Positions 1 through 12,904 of a stretch of 64,000 nt of DNA are shown here, one piece after another. The position numbers were made by a program, and so were the translations under genes. Each line of letters starts with the position of its first letter. The stretch's first letter is position 1. This stretch comes from Branchiostoma belcheri (Eukaryota; Chordata; Leptocardii; Amphioxiformes; Branchiostomatidae). The stretch is from positions 1,160,679 through 1,224,678 of the forward strand of contig NW_017804109.1 of NCBI RefSeq assembly GCF_001625305.1. The letters are read 5' to 3'. The notes beneath the pieces are model-generated. The model had not been told where the DNA came from and did not search any database. It saw only the letters and a list, made by a program, of their open reading frames with translations.

Positions 1-244
1 AAGAAATTGGCTTAGAGAGTACAGCATAGCACCTGTATAATGTAAATAGGAACTTACAAACTTACAGCAAACTGGCTCAAACCTCTGGAGATGAATTAGC
101 TAAAAGACAGTATCACGTTGGACAGTATCCAACACACCCTGTAAATTTGGCTCGTGGGGAAAAAAAAGATAACTGGTGCCAAAAAAAATCCTGATAAAAG
201 AAATTGGCTTAGAGAGTACAGCATATAGCACCTGTATAATGAAT
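1..244. repeat. Direct repeat pair of about 43 bp
   Basis: aagaaattggcttagagagt and the following 25 bp occur at 1-43 and again at about 200-243, with a short (gaat)n microsatellite after the second copy. Confidence 0.7.
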
Positions 245-350
245 GAATGAATGAAGAACTTTATTGTACAAACATACCCACTGGGTTAGGTACAAACTTG
301 AATACACAAATATATACACAACAAGATCAATCTAGTACTATAATGTAAGT
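240..350 (-). mobile_element. 3' end of a dispersed repeat (reverse orientation)
   Basis: (gaat)n then gaactttattgtacaaac, the reverse complement of the gtacaataaagttc-type ends found at 43137, 52622 and (reverse) 12495. Confidence 0.4.
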
Positions 351-884
351 AGGAACGTACAGCAAACAGGCTCAAACCACTAGAGATGAATTCATCTGGA
401 ATGGTTTAGCTGACATGACAGTGCTAATGGGCACCTGTCTGGACGTAATGTACCAGGAAAAAGGACTGTTGAGCCCAGTGCAGGGGTCTCCGACGTTATG
501 GAAATGAAAAAATTAAGACTATTAGCTCAGGAGAAACAAAGAAGGGTGTTTGGTAACATCTTTGTCACTTCGAATTTCGAAAGACTTTTCTTTAAGATTC
601 CAAGCTCACCATGTTGAAAGCCCTTACTTCAAGTTTTCAAGTTTACTTCAAGTATTATACATACATAATTACATTCAAGTTTCATGCTTAATTTACCTAG
701 TACATTTCTGTTAATATATATATTCAAAATGTAGAATATAGTATCTATGGTATCGATGTTCTGTTATATTTGTAATGCCTCCCTCTTTTCAAGAGGGGAT
801 CTACACATTGTAGCTATTGGTCAAGGTTTGTTGTCCACATTCTCCACAAGATTAGCATTAGTGTCTGATCTTTTGTGTAAGATG

Positions 885-1675
885 TGACATTGAGAGTCAC
901 TGACTCAGAGGATGCCATGTTTTAAGCTGTGGAGCTAAAATAGAGTCTAGATGTCCATCGGTCATTCCGTAATTGTTGTGATTGGCTTCTTGGGTCTTGG
1001 CTAGGGTTAGATCAGCGTCGAGAGAATCTTAGAAAGCTAATCGAATCGTTCCTCCACTCAGGGTTTTGAAATGGAGTGACCCTCGTGTTATTTTAAGCTT
1101 TGGAACAAAAGAGTCTGGATGTTTGGATTCTTGGCATTAATTGCTTTCATTGGCTAGTTAGGTCTTGGTTAGGGTAGGGTTAATATTAAGGTCTGGAGAA
1201 GATTTGAGAAGTTTGCGGTATCGTTCCTCCACTCAGGGTTTTAAAATGGACTGACCCTCACACAGAGGACATTTTATTTTAAGCTGCGGAACAAAAGAGC
1301 TTGTTCTGATTTTCGGCATTAATTGGTAGGCGTCTTGGCTGGGGTTATATCAGCATCCAGAGAGTCTTAGAAAGTTAATCAAATCGTTCCTCCACTCCGG
1401 GTTTTGAAATGGAGTGACCCTTGCACAGAGGACGTGTCATTTTAAGCTGTGGAACAAAAGAACGCCTCGTTCCGATTCTCCGTGTTAATTGCTGTGATTG
1501 GCAAGTTAGGTCTTGGTTTATAATCTGAATAAGTTTATGGTATACTAGTAGTCGTTCCTCCACTCTGGGTCTTGAAATGGACTGACCCTCGCACAGAGGA
1601 CAGTTATTTTAAGCTGCGGAACAAAAGAGCCCCTCGTTCGGATTCTCGGCATTAATTGCTGTGATTGGCCGGGTC
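885..1675. repeat. Tandem array, period about 163-175 bp, five copies
   Basis: Anchor tcgttcctccactc at about 1046, 1221, 1384 and 1552, with a degenerate first unit from 885. Units carry aagctgtggaacaaaagag and attaattgctgtgattggc. Confidence 0.85.
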
Positions 1676-1870
1676 CGCGCCGCCTCCCGTGGATCCCATT
1701 CGCCGCGCGGCGTGAGCCGAGAGCGCGAGCGAGAGAGCGCCCGGGCACTTATTGCCCAAACCTAATTAACTTGATTAAGTCTCCCGTCGGGCCCGGCTCC
1801 AGCCCATAACCTTGCTCCTGTTTTTAATTAGAGGCTGATGCCCTGAATGTGCTCCCCGTTAATGAATGGA
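1676..1870. promoter_or_regulatory. CpG-rich unique island with homeodomain-type motifs
   Basis: Between two tandem arrays: cgccgcgcggcgtgagccga then ctaattaacttgattaag and gtttttaattagaggctg. Unique and CpG-dense, unlike its neighbours. Enhancer or promoter role is inference. Confidence 0.35.
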
Positions 1871-1919
1871 CGGCCGGACTAGGGGAGCAGAACACGCCGC
1901 GCACACGGGCACCTACACG

Positions 1920-3615
1920 ACTCCATTTCATTAATTTCATAAGTCTGGATGGACGCCCGGTGGGAGGGGGAGTTGTAATGAAGCTCGGACAACAGACAGA
2001 GACAATGGGCGGAAGATACCATTTTCCGTAGCCAGGGATGTCAACGAATATTTAGAAACCAAAAGCAATTAATTTACAGATCCATTTCGTTAATTTCATA
2101 ATTTGAGATGGACGCCCGGTGGGAGGGGAGGGTTGTAATGAAGCTCGGACAACAGACAGAGACAAAGGATGGGAGATACCATTTTCCATAGCCAGGGAGG
2201 GCTAACACACTTAGTGATTTTGTAAATGTCATTCGGTAACATGTTTTATTAGTTTCAATAACTAAGTCTTGATATGGACATCCCAAGAGAGGGGAAGAGT
2301 TTTAACGAAGCTCAGACAACAGAGAGAGACAATGGACGGAAGGTACCATTTTCCGTAGCCAGGGAGGCTAACAAATATTTAGAAACCAAAAGCAATTAAT
2401 TTACAAATCCATTTCATTAATTTCATAATTTGAGATGGACGTCCGGTGGGATGGAAAAGTTTTAATGAAGCTTGGACAACAGACAGAGACAATAGGTGGA
2501 ACATACCATTTTCCGTAGGAAGGGAGGGCTAACACAGTCAGTGATTTTGTAAATGTCATTTGGTAACCTGTTTTATTAGTTTGATAATACTTGATATGGA
2601 CTCCCTAAGAGAGGAATAAGTTGAAATGAAGCTTGGACACCAACAGTGACAATGGATGGAAGATACCATTTTCCGTAGGCAGGGAGGCTTGGTTGTGATT
2701 TTGTAGATGTCAGACTATAGTAACCTGTTTTATTAATTTACTAATGACACGGATACCCCAAGAGAGGAAGGTTGGACACTGGACTGAGACAATTAAAGGA
2801 AGATACCATTTTCCGTAGCCAGGGAGGCTTGGTTGTGAAGTCTTCAATGTTGGGACTATAATAGTAACTTGTTTTATTCATTTCATAACTTTATATGGAC
2901 ACCCCAAGAGAGGGAAACATTGAAATGAAGCTTGGACACCAACACGAGACAATGGATGGGAGATACCATTTTCCGTAGCCAGGGGTCTCTAGAAACCAAA
3001 AGCAATTAATTTAGAAACCTGATTCATTAATTTTATGAGTTGATATGGAAACCCCAGGGAATTAGAAAAGTTTTAACGAAGCCTGGACACCAGACAGAGA
3101 CAATGGAGGGAAGATACATGTACTACATGTAGTTTCGTAGCAACAGAGGGTCTGAAAGCAATTAATTAGATATCTAATTAATTAATTTCATAAGTTGATA
3201 TGGATGCCCCAGAGGAGCTTGAAATTGTAACGAAGCTCGGACACTAGACAGAGACAATGGACGAAAGATACCATTTTCCATAGCAAGAGAGGGGTAACAC
3301 AGTTTGTGATTTTGTAAATGACATTTGGTTCCCTGTTTCATTAATTTGATTTGGACACCCCAAGAGAGGGAAAGTTAAATGAAGCTCGGACACTGGACAG
3401 AGACAATGGACAGAAGATACCATTTTCTGTAGCAAGGAAGGCCTAGTAGTAGTGATTTTGTAAATGTCATTTGGTTCTCTGTTTTATTAATTTGATCAGT
3501 TGATATGGATGCCCCTAGAGGAAGAAAAAGTTGTAACAGGGCTTGGACACTGGACAGAGACAATGGACAGAAGATACCATTTTCTGTAGCCAGGGAGGCT
3601 AATATATGATTAGAA
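1920..3615. repeat. Tandem array, period 140-167 bp, about eleven copies
   Basis: Anchor accattttccgtag at about 2018, 2178, 2345, 2506, 2665, 2805, 2965, 3279, 3419 and 3577, with a degenerate copy near 3114. Several units contain caattaattta; all contain gaagctcggaca or a variant. Confidence 0.9.
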
Positions 3616-4250
3616 ACTGAAAGTACTTCGTTAAAAGTCTAATTGATTACAGCGCCATGCTTAATAAGGTTTTGTGCTCTAGTTAAGAAAGAGAATGTGG
3701 TCACTATTGTGAATTATCCACTTTAAAAATAGGACATTTCTAGACGATAAACCCAGACAGACCTGTTTTAGGGACACTGGTTGGACAAAATCATATTTTT
3801 TCTACCCAGGGTCAAAGAATAATCTGGATATTAATCTGAGAACCAAAAGCAATTAATTAGAAGGCCAGCTCATTACAGCGACGTGCTTGATTAGATTCTG
3901 TGCCCCAGAATACGGCCAGTATCATTAATATCCAGCCAAGTGCTTATTAGTTAATTCTGAAAACATTTTGCAAATGTTAGTCTCTGCAACGCGGGGACAG
4001 GAATTTTGACAATTTCTTTGAAAATGGTGAATACGTCTGGTGCTTGGGTGTTTGTGATGTTTATGTATGCACAAGACTGATCAGTGTGTGGTTACCTGAT
4101 CAGACCAATTCATTCTGCAGCAGTGTGTTGTGAGCCATATTGTCTTGCCAAGACTTTTGAAAAACAGTCAGATGTGTCTATACTGACCACTCAAGTAAAT
4201 GTATTAAGTCGACCGGATTCTTGGTTCGGTGAGAAAAATTTAAGACACCA
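3616..4250. other. Unique non-coding stretch
   Basis: AT-rich, no gene or repeat family recognised apart from two more caattaattag motifs near 3849. Confidence 0.4.
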
Positions 4251-4284
4251 AAAAGTGACCACAGTGTATGTGTTAGAAGTGGTC

Positions 4285-4480
4285 ACTAGTATAGGGTTGA
4301 CTGTATATCAATGGCCAGGTGGTCCTTATGTAGAGGTGGTCACTTGTAACAGGTTTGACTGTATATCAATGACCAGGTGGCCCTTAATGTACAGGTGGTC
4401 ACTAGTAGTGAACAAGTACAAGTTTGACTGTATATCAATGACCAGGTGGTCCTTATGTAGAGGTGGTCACTAGTACAGGT
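4285..4480. repeat. Short tandem array (ccaggtggtccttatgtaga family)
   Basis: Three copies of a unit of about 70 bp (gactgtatatcaatgacca, ggtggtcactagta). The same family recurs near 9815 and as a longer array at 19700-20110. Confidence 0.8.
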
Positions 4481-4929
4481 CAAGACAATATATTCAATGC
4501 AGTGGAGGGCACACAAAGTGCAGAGGATGCAGTTGTAGGCTTCATTGTCTTTGGTTAAAATAAACTTAACATTTTGCAGCCCAAGATTGCAGATTTAATG
4601 CACTGTCACAGTGGAGATATGCTCCAGGCAACACACACACATTCAAACCTGTGCTCAGTGTACCTTTTTATACAATATATGAATGGTGAGAGGTGGTGCA
4701 GCACATACATGTGCATGCTATGCATTAGAGAGATATTAAGCAAATGCTTTACTCCAGTGTTGACCCGGGAAGGCGGCTATCCATCATGTGGCCGTGTTTT
4801 AGCCCTGACGTCTCGCGGCCATATTCATAACGATCCACACCAGAGGCGGGGAGCTAAGTGTGTTATCTCCCGCTCATTCTTCGCTGCCCTCGGGACGCGG
4901 CCGACGCCTTTGTAGTCGGGTCTCGGAAC

Positions 4930-5770
4930 CAAGAACTAGCCAGGATATATGTATGTGTGTGTGTGTGTGTATGGGTCTCGGTCATTTACACACTCCAATC
5001 TTACTGCTCAAGTGTGTCTGAATCAAGAACTAGCCAGGATATGTGTGTGTCAAGTGCTCAAGTGTGAAAAGAAATACATTCATGCAACATCAAGCAAAGT
5101 ACATGTACATGACTTCTTTTTTTTTTCGAAAAAAAAACTTCGAAATTTAGAAGACATTGAGACTTTGATTTTTGGATTAGGTAAGAATCAAATAGAGAAC
5201 AAAAAAGGCGGGTCTCCGAATCAAGAACTGGCCAGGATATATGTGTATGTGTGTGTGTGTGTGTGTGTATGGGCCACGGTCATTTACACTCTCCAATCTT
5301 ACTGCTCAAGTGTGAAAAGAAATGCCAACATCAAACAAAGTACAGGCATGTTGGAAACTTAGAAGTCAATGACTGAGACCTTGATTTTTGGATTAGGAAA
5401 GAATCAAATAGAGGACAAAAACATATGGGTCTCGGTCATTTATACACTCCAATCTTACTGCTCAAGTGTGAGAAGAAATACACGCATGCAACATCAAGTA
5501 AGGTATTAGGTAAGAATCAAATAGAGAAGAAAAAAAGTTGGGTCTCTGAATCAAAAACTAGCCAGGATATATATGTACATGTGTGTGTGTATGGGCCACG
5601 GTCATTTACACTCTCCAATCTTACTGCTCAAGTGTGAAAAGAGTGCATCAAGCAAAGTACGTGTACATGACTTTTTTTTTTTGTTTGTTCAAAACTTAAG
5701 ACAACGAGACTTTGATTTTTGGATTAGGAAAGAATCAAATAGAGGACAAAAGCAAACATGGGTGTCTTAA
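4930..5770. repeat. Complex tandem repeat, three to four copies of about 250-300 bp
   Basis: Shared blocks: gaaccaagaactagccagga, (tg)n, cactccaatcttactgctca, acatgacttctttttttt and gattaggtaagaatcaaata. Confidence 0.8.
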
Positions 5771-6009
5771 TTGCTATTTTTGACATTACAAGAACATGGT
5801 CAAAATCATAAATGCAAATGGAGGATATCAGGAAAGTTCACTTGCCTTTCCACTTTGACTGTGAGGCCCAACACCTGCAGTGCAGTGCAGAGGTCAGCTA
5901 CCAGGGGGCATTGCAAAACATGTAAATATGGGGCTAGCAACCCCTTTCTATGTTGTATACCGGTATATCCCAAATCTTGTTAAGGGAACTTGTTGCCTTT
6001 ACGTAGCCT

Positions 6010-6850
6010 GGATGCCAGACTGACTCCTGGGCATACACAGGCCAGCTCCTCAGCCCTTTGCCCGTGTCATCTAGCCTGACTGTTGCTCAGGGTCTAACTT
6101 GGGGCTGTGGTAAAATGTCCTTGGGGGTATATTGGCCCTGGAGCCGAGTCTGCAAACAGTCTGGTATCCAGACTATTAGTCAGGACTGTGCAGGCCCTGG
6201 GAACAGGCTAGTAGTCAAGACTGTGTATGTCCTGGAAAAAGTCTGTTATCCAAGCTATTGCTAGTATTAGTCAGTCCTTTGGATGGCCTGTGAACAGTCT
6301 GGCATCCAGACTATTAGTCAGGACTGTGCAGGCCCTGGAAACAGTCTGGCATCCAGGCTATACACATGTATTAGTCAGGACTGTGTAGGCCCTGGAAACA
6401 GTCTGGCATCCAGACTATTAGTCAGGACTGTGTAGGCAATGGAAACAATCAGGCATCCAGGCTACCGGTATTAATTAGTCAGGACTGTGTAGGCCCTGGA
6501 AACAGTCTGGCATCCAGGCTATTAATCAGGACTGTGTAGGCTCTGGAAACAGTCTGGCAACCAGACTATTAGTCAGGACTGTGTAGGCCCTGGGAACAGT
6601 CTGGCATCCAGGCTATTAGGACTGTGTAGGCCCTGGAAACAGTCTGGCATCCAGGCTATTACTATTAGTCAGGACTGTGTAGGCCCTGGGAACAGTCTGG
6701 CATCCAGGCTATTAGGACTGTGTAGGCCCTGGGAACAGTCTGGCATCCAGGCTATTAGGACTGTGCAGGCCCTGGAAACAGTCTGGCATCCAGGCTATTA
6801 CTATTAGTCAGGACTGCAGGCCCAGGGAACAGCCTGGTATCCAGACTATC
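6010..6850. repeat. Minisatellite, unit 48-62 bp, about 13 copies
   Basis: Unit core gactgtgtaggccctggaaa then cagtctggcatccaggctat. Clear from 6150 to 6850 with short length variants. Confidence 0.9.
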
Positions 6851-6859
6851 AGTCAGGAA

Positions 6860-7200
6860 ACAGACAACCCCCAGTCCCCACCACAGGTGCGGTTCCAGTG
6901 TGGACATTTCAGCAGCTAATCATTGGTTGACGTGTGGGGGATTAGCGTGATGTTTCCTGGCCCCCACGCCAAGCTTCGTCGGCTTACCGCGATAGGGATC
7001 TGAAATCCGGCGAAAGAGAGTCGCTTAGCGTCCAATTGGTGTCAATTTCAGTTGGACTAGCCGTGCGGGAATCCCCCCTAATCCCGTCAGCAGATCACTT
7101 TCACTGCCGTAATCATGAAGCATCTACTTTCACTGGCGTTCCTTTCAAACCGGATCAGGCACCGAGAGTGAGCACAGGAGACTGGTCTTATCATCAGGGC
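6860..7200. promoter_or_regulatory. Unique motif-rich island
   Basis: Non-repetitive sequence between two arrays with several ATTA/TAAT cores (gctaatcattggttgac, ggattagcgtgatg, cccctaatcccgtc). Candidate conserved element only. Confidence 0.3.
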
Positions 7201-7214
7201 CCGGTGTTCGCTGC

Positions 7215-8030
7215 AGATCTGAGCACGTTGTTACCAGTTTACAGGGTGTCCCCTGTGTGGGTTTCTTTCCTTACACTTTGTCAGGCTTTTAATTTCCTTC
7301 AAACAAACTGGATGTCTATCCAAACTCTATTACAGTATAACACTAGTAGAATCCTGTAATATAGGTAAGATCTCTCCAGATGCAAGCATGTTGTTACCAG
7401 TTTACATGGTGTCCCCAGTGTGGGCTCCTCTCCTTACACTTTGTCAGAATTTCCTTCATACAAACTCTATTACTGTAGAGCACTACTACTAGACACAGGT
7501 CCTGTAATATAGGTTAGGCCAAGTGTTTTCTCTCTAGATCCAAGCATGTTGTTACCAGTTTACATGGTGTTCCCTGTGTGGGTTTCTTTCCTTACACTTT
7601 GTCAGGCTTGCCTTCAAACAAACTGGATATTTACCTTAACTGTATTACTGTAACAGCATAACACTAGAAAGTCCTAGAAAATATGTAAGGCCAAGTGTTT
7701 TCTCTCTAGGTACAAACTCATTGCTACTGGTTTACATGGTGTCCCTAGTGTGGGTTTGCCTGTTCACACTTTGTCGGGCTTTTCCTTCAAACAAACTGGA
7801 TATCTACCTTAATTCTATTACTGTAGAACACTACTACCAGACAGGTCTTGTAATATAGGTAAGGCCAAGTGTTTTCTCTCTAGATCCGAGCATGTTGTTA
7901 CCAGTTTACATGGTGTCCCCTGTGTGGGCTTCTCTCCTTACACTTTGTCAGGCTTTTCCTTCAAACAAACTGGATGTCTACCCAAACTCTATTACTGCAA
8001 CAGTATAACAGTAGACAGGTCCTATAGTTC
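7215..8030. repeat. Tandem array, period about 165-170 bp, five copies
   Basis: Anchor ttaccagtttacatggtgtc (or agggtgtc) at about 7230, 7394, 7553, 7724 and 7895. Confidence 0.9.
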
Positions 8031-8185
8031 ACATCACTTGTAATAAATTTTATCAAATTTGAATGTATTTATGTACATGGTACAAAATGGTGGTTCTGAT
8101 TTTCATTTTACCACCTTGTCATTAAAGTTTCGAAAAATACCCAAACTTGGTTGGTGATGAAGTCACTTCAAAGTGCTGTCCCAGG

Positions 8186-8201
8186 TGTTGCCATGGCAAC
8201 A
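8186..8201. promoter_or_regulatory. Perfect palindromic X-box (RFX-type site)
   Basis: TGTTGCCATGGCAACA is a 16-bp perfect palindrome fitting the RFX consensus. It sits in unique sequence between two arrays. Confidence 0.55.
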
Positions 8202-8248
8202 GTGGCAAGGTGAAAAGGTTGATGGGTAATCTCCCCGAGGATCCACGG

Positions 8249-8261
8249 TGACCCTTGACCC
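8249..8261 (-). promoter_or_regulatory. Perfect DR1 nuclear-receptor element
   Basis: TGACCCTTGACCC; the reverse complement is GGGTCA-A-GGGTCA, a DR1 of the kind bound by RXR, HNF4 or COUP-TF type receptors. 48 bp from the X-box palindrome. Confidence 0.5.
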
Positions 8262-8319
8262 CCAACCACCTGACGAAAGTGAGCGAAATCGATCCCTGTC
8301 CTTTTGCGTTGCGCCATTT

Positions 8320-9120
8320 TTCATAATCCTTGTCATTGGCTGGCTTTAGTCACGGATTCGACAAACGACAAAATTTTGCTTTGTATATAATTTCAAAGCA
8401 TTGTATTTAAAGTTATGCTTTGATTGTAATTTCAAAGCACTGCATTTATTTCATGTAGATTGACTGTAAGCTGCCCACTCTGATTGTAGAAAAATAAGCA
8501 ACTTAAATCTTGCTAAGCAGTGAACAGTGACACAATCATACATGTACATGCTAAATACTGATATCCTATGTACACTGTAATTTGTTTGAAGGTGGCGATG
8601 CATTTACTGTATGAAACTTGAAAGGATATTCATACAATGTTGATGGTAGCATCGAAAATAAGGATTTGTTTGGGTAAACACAGATGTTTGTATCTTCCTG
8701 GAGATGATAGATTGATTCCTACCACACAGGATGTGCTTTTTAGTAATGCCATTTCTTGTAATCCCGTCATTGGCCAGTCTCAGCCAACGATGCAACAAAG
8801 GACACGTTTTGCTTTGATTTGTATAATTTCAAGGCACTGGATTTATTTCATGTAGGCAGACCATAGGGCTGACCACTTAAGTTGAAAGAGAAAGAAGAAG
8901 AAGCTACTAAACCTTGCTGAATAATCACATATATTGTACAAATCATGTACATATTAGAATACTACATAATTTAGTGGAAAATGGTCATTTCAAGACCTGA
9001 TACATTTATTAGGTAGGGGAATCTTACATTAATGTTGAAGATAGCAACAAAAACAAAGATTTGTTTGGGTAAACACAAAATTATGTAGTTTCCTGGATAC
9101 GATAGACTGATTATCAACAC
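8320..9120. repeat. Diverged duplication of about 400-bp blocks
   Basis: tttcaaagcactgcatttat then ttcatgtag near 8430 and 8830, and ttgatggtagcatcgaaaat then ggatttgtttgggtaaacac near 8640 and 9035. Confidence 0.65.
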
Positions 9121-9124
9121 AAGG

Positions 9125-9540
9125 GATGTGCTTTTCAGTCTGACATTTTCGGGATTACTTTTTCACTTAGTTCGTTAGGCCTCCATTGACACACGAAACG
9201 ACTGATTTTCCTCGCACGATTTGCTAAGTTTCCCCTCGTCTTTTATGAGGGCTTCCGCGCTGGCTAGATTATATGCAAAGCACCCTTTCTAGGACCAACA
9301 CTATCACATTTCCTCGACAAAAGGCCGCAATGTCTTAAATGCCCGGCCTGACTGTAAAACCGGGATGGTAGCAATTAGGGCCAAATGTGCAGATTTTTGG
9401 GGAAGATAGGGCGTCAAAGTTGCAATGTTCGTGATGGATGTGGCGAATGGTGTCGTTAAGAGCAGCTCCCCCGAGTTTTGCTACGTCCACTGCTCCTGTT
9501 GGAGAGGGAGATTAAAAGGTACGGAAGGGACGTTGCACTG
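9125..9540. promoter_or_regulatory. Unique island with POU-like octamer
   Basis: Non-repetitive sequence with attatatgcaaagcacc and tagcaattagggcc. Candidate regulatory DNA, not proven. Confidence 0.3.
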
Positions 9541-9879
9541 TTTTTCTAACATCTTCTGAAATGTTGTCATTTGGGGCTGTGTTCTATGTGTTCTATACCC
9601 ATTTTGACTTTGGTATATGTACGTGTATGTATGCAGGTGTATTGAGCAAAGGTGTCACTTTGGTATATGTACTCTTATACGCAGGTGTATTGAGAAAAGG
9701 TGCCACTCCTTTGAACTGAATTGTACTTGTGCTTGATCATGTCTGAGCGTTGTGATACAAGCAGGTTAGGCAATCAAGTACTAGTACTTGGTCATCACTT
9801 TTGCCCAAAAGTGGTCAGGACCTGGTGGTCCTTATGTAAAGGTGCTTACATGTATCTACTAGTAGTAGGTTTTACTGTA

Positions 9880-10060
9880 TACGTGTGTGCGTGCGTGCGT
9901 TTGTGTGCGTGCGTGCGTGTGTGTGTTTTTGTGTGTGCATGCGTGTGTTTGTGTGTGTGCGTGTGTGTGTGTTTTTGTGTGTGCGTGCTTGCATGTGTGT
10001 GTGCATGCATGCATGTGGATGTCCATATTAACATACATACATACATACACACACACAAGA
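9880..10060. repeat. (TG)n-rich microsatellite
   Basis: gtgtgcgtgcgtgcgt type repeats then (acat)n and (acac)n. The following 110 bp (10060-10190) are duplicated at 10225-10350 (agtatcatgtcctgaatcca, gacgcatgcggagacttgcg). Confidence 0.85.
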
Positions 10061-10544
10061 GTGTAGATGACCCAGTATCATGTCCTGAATCCAGTCCTAC
10101 TGTAGATACGGCATTGTCCCAGCCTGAATGCCACACAGCATCTAATTCTTCATCTCAGACAGTCCAGGAGACGCATGCGGAGACTTGCGTGTGTGTGTGT
10201 CCGCGTGTGTGTGTGTGTGTTTCCATATTAACTTACAGTGTCTAGATGCCCCAGTATCATGTCCTGAATCCAGTTCTACTCGTAGATACCATACAGCATC
10301 TAATTCTGCATCTAAGACAGTCCAGGACTGACGCATGCGGAGACTTGCGTGCATTCTAACCCGGGTCACAGTCCCCAGTGGATAGCAGAACATTTGGGTT
10401 GACGCGCTCTATCCGGGTTATACGTCTCCCGCGTAATGCGGACTTGGACAGCCCGGAAACCCTGACCCGTGTCCTGTGACAAAGTGGTGCTCTACGCTTG
10501 AGCTACCACCGGCCATGCCTGGGTGCACACGAGCGTCCCTGCCT

Positions 10545-10855
10545 TTGGCTATGCCAGGACCACATCAATTTCCTACTACTCTTTGTCATATATAATTGCT
10601 CTCCTTTTCTTGTAGTTACGCCGCACTTGTGTCACTGTCGTAAGCAAGCGGTTCTATTGTCGCTTTCAAAATGATTGTGAAATGTTTTTTTCTTCTTCTC
10701 GCTTTGGCTATGCCAAGACCACGTCAATTTCCTACTACTCTTTGTCATATATAATTGCTCTCCTTTTCTTGTTGTTACGCCACACTTATGTCACTGTCGT
10801 AAGCAAGTGGTTCTATTGTTGCTTTCAGAAATGATTTTGAAATGTTTGTTGTTTT
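10545..10855. repeat. Tandem duplication of about 160 bp
   Basis: tcaatttcctactactcttt then gtcatatataattgctctcc appears at about 10565 and 10727 with flanking similarity (gctttggctatgcca). Confidence 0.85.
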
Positions 10856-11419
10856 TTCTTCATAAAAGGCCATTTTTCCATGAGTGGCTTATGTCGTTAC
10901 CATAATTATACATAAACAGTTTTTTCTTTTGGTAAGTACTGTTGTTTTGCTTTTAGTTTTATCCAGGTAAGATGCTTTCAGGCTTGTCAAATGGAGGAAA
11001 GCAATTATGAAGACAGTAATTAGTAATAACAATAAGGATAATTACTAGAGATGTCTTACATAACAAATATCGCTCACAAACTTTGGAGTCATTAAAAGAT
11101 GCAATCATAGGTGTTAGGCAAGAAATGTAAAAGATAATTAAAATTGATGCTTAACATGTAAATGCCACATTTAAATCTGCTTGCACTGCACAAATACATA
11201 GATTCTAGCATCAATCTCTAGGGCATTGTGAATAATGTGTAAACGGACAATTTCAGCCTTCAGCCAAAAGTTACTGAGGGATGGAGCTAGTAGTACTAAG
11301 CTTAGAGAAGTATTTACATTTATTCCCTTGGTCTGCATTTTACCTCCCCAAATGCCTCCTTTTTTATTGTTATTGCATTTCTATTGGAAGTCGTAAAATG
11401 GCAGAAATTTGAAAGAATT

Positions 11420-12180
11420 GGAGAAGGGATGTAAACTGATGAATATTCGCGCGGCGGGCTTACGTTTCTGTCATTCCGGATAATTGAGAAGGAAGGACAC
11501 GTGAAATTTCTTACGGCCGATTACGATTTCTTTACTTCATCATTGTGGCAGAGCTTGGGGAAGTTTCTCGGAGATGCATCACAATGTTTATCTGATATTT
11601 TGTGGGCCCAATATGTCTTGACAAGCATAGTTGTAATTAAGCCCACAGTAATGTACTACGAGTCCTTGGCACTCGCAGCCATAAACGAGAAAAACAGCCC
11701 GCCACTTCAGCGTCGTAAGTGACAAGTAATCAGGCTCGACAATCAAGGACATTAATTAGTTGAAAAGTAACGATGAGGAATCGCTAATAAAGGCGGGAAA
11801 CGTAATCACATCCGCCAGGCATATCTCCTACGAGTCAAGCTGTTAACTGGGGAAGTTTGGGCGAGTTCTCCTCCCGAATGCGTCAATTTGGACAATTAGT
11901 GCCTCGACCATGCAGCTTGCGAATGACGTATGACTGATTTCCCCCACTCTGATTACTCCGACGCTCCTCTGAAAGTCCATTTCTATCTCTTATTCTGACG
12001 ATGCCTGTGGGAGCGTAATCTGCCCAAATCACGTCACAAAACTCGCAGGTATGACTTTGATGTCGGGCGCTGCCTTTCCCGAGGTGTTTGTGTCTTTAAT
12101 GTTCGTCCGTCTTGCTTCCAGGAGGTTCGCGTATCTTGTCAGAAAGTTTGGGCCGTCGTGTAGATCTTCATTTGAACCAC
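11420..12180. promoter_or_regulatory. Unique block, possible intronic enhancer cluster
   Basis: No repeats; several ATTA cores (catccggataattgag type, gacattaattagttg). No supported coding exon. Regulatory role inferred from repeat exclusion only. Confidence 0.3.
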
Positions 12181-12904
12181 ACCGTCAGCAGTTTTGCGGG
12201 AAATTTATGTTGAACCCGTGCAAGACGTGAACAAAGGACGTAAAACTGGATAATAAGTGTGTGTTTTTACCACTGAAACAGCAACATCAGGAGGTCCCAA
12301 AGGCCTGTTTTCTGGTGTCCCACCTCTCTGTGGAGGTTCAGTGGGGAAAAATTCTTGTGATTTTTGAAATTTGGGTAAATGCAGCATTGATATTATTGAT
12401 ACAGTATTTCAACTCGGAGTGCAGTAGCCATTTTGAATCCTGTTATCTGAATTTGTAGTGAGTGTGTATTACTAACCGAATATTTCAAATAAGTGAATGA
12501 ACTTTACTGCTCAACAATCGTACATGGTACAAATGTATGACAGCAATTGTTACAGAAAAGTCCAGAACTGTGGGTGACTGTTGTAGCATCGTGATAATAC
12601 ATTTTTTTTTTTGCCATCCGTGTTGTACATAAATTATTACATGTATGTATAAAAGGTCTCTTTGGGAAACAAGGTGCTGTGATTGATTGACGTGTCTCTG
12701 AACACCTCACCATTTCCCAATGACCAACTTCTGTTTTTTTTTCTTCTTCCTTTTTCGTCACCTACATGTATGCTGCTAGGTTCAAACTCAAAGGCCACTG
12801 TGAGAAAGAATGGTGACTTGATGGATGTCAGTGTTGAATATTTTACCACCACATGAAGAGCTGTTAGTGGTGTTTTTTTCTCGCTGCATCCTTGAATGAG
12901 TGAA

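Noticed and set aside
9846..10245. Open frames on both strands across the (TG)n region
   Set aside because: Cys/Val and His/Thr repeats produced by a microsatellite; no splice or codon support.
10345..10520. Reverse-strand tRNA-like sequence (tagctcaagcg with distant gggttagaatgc)
   Set aside because: A-box-like and B-box-like segments are about 150 bp apart and do not fold; at most a decayed SINE.
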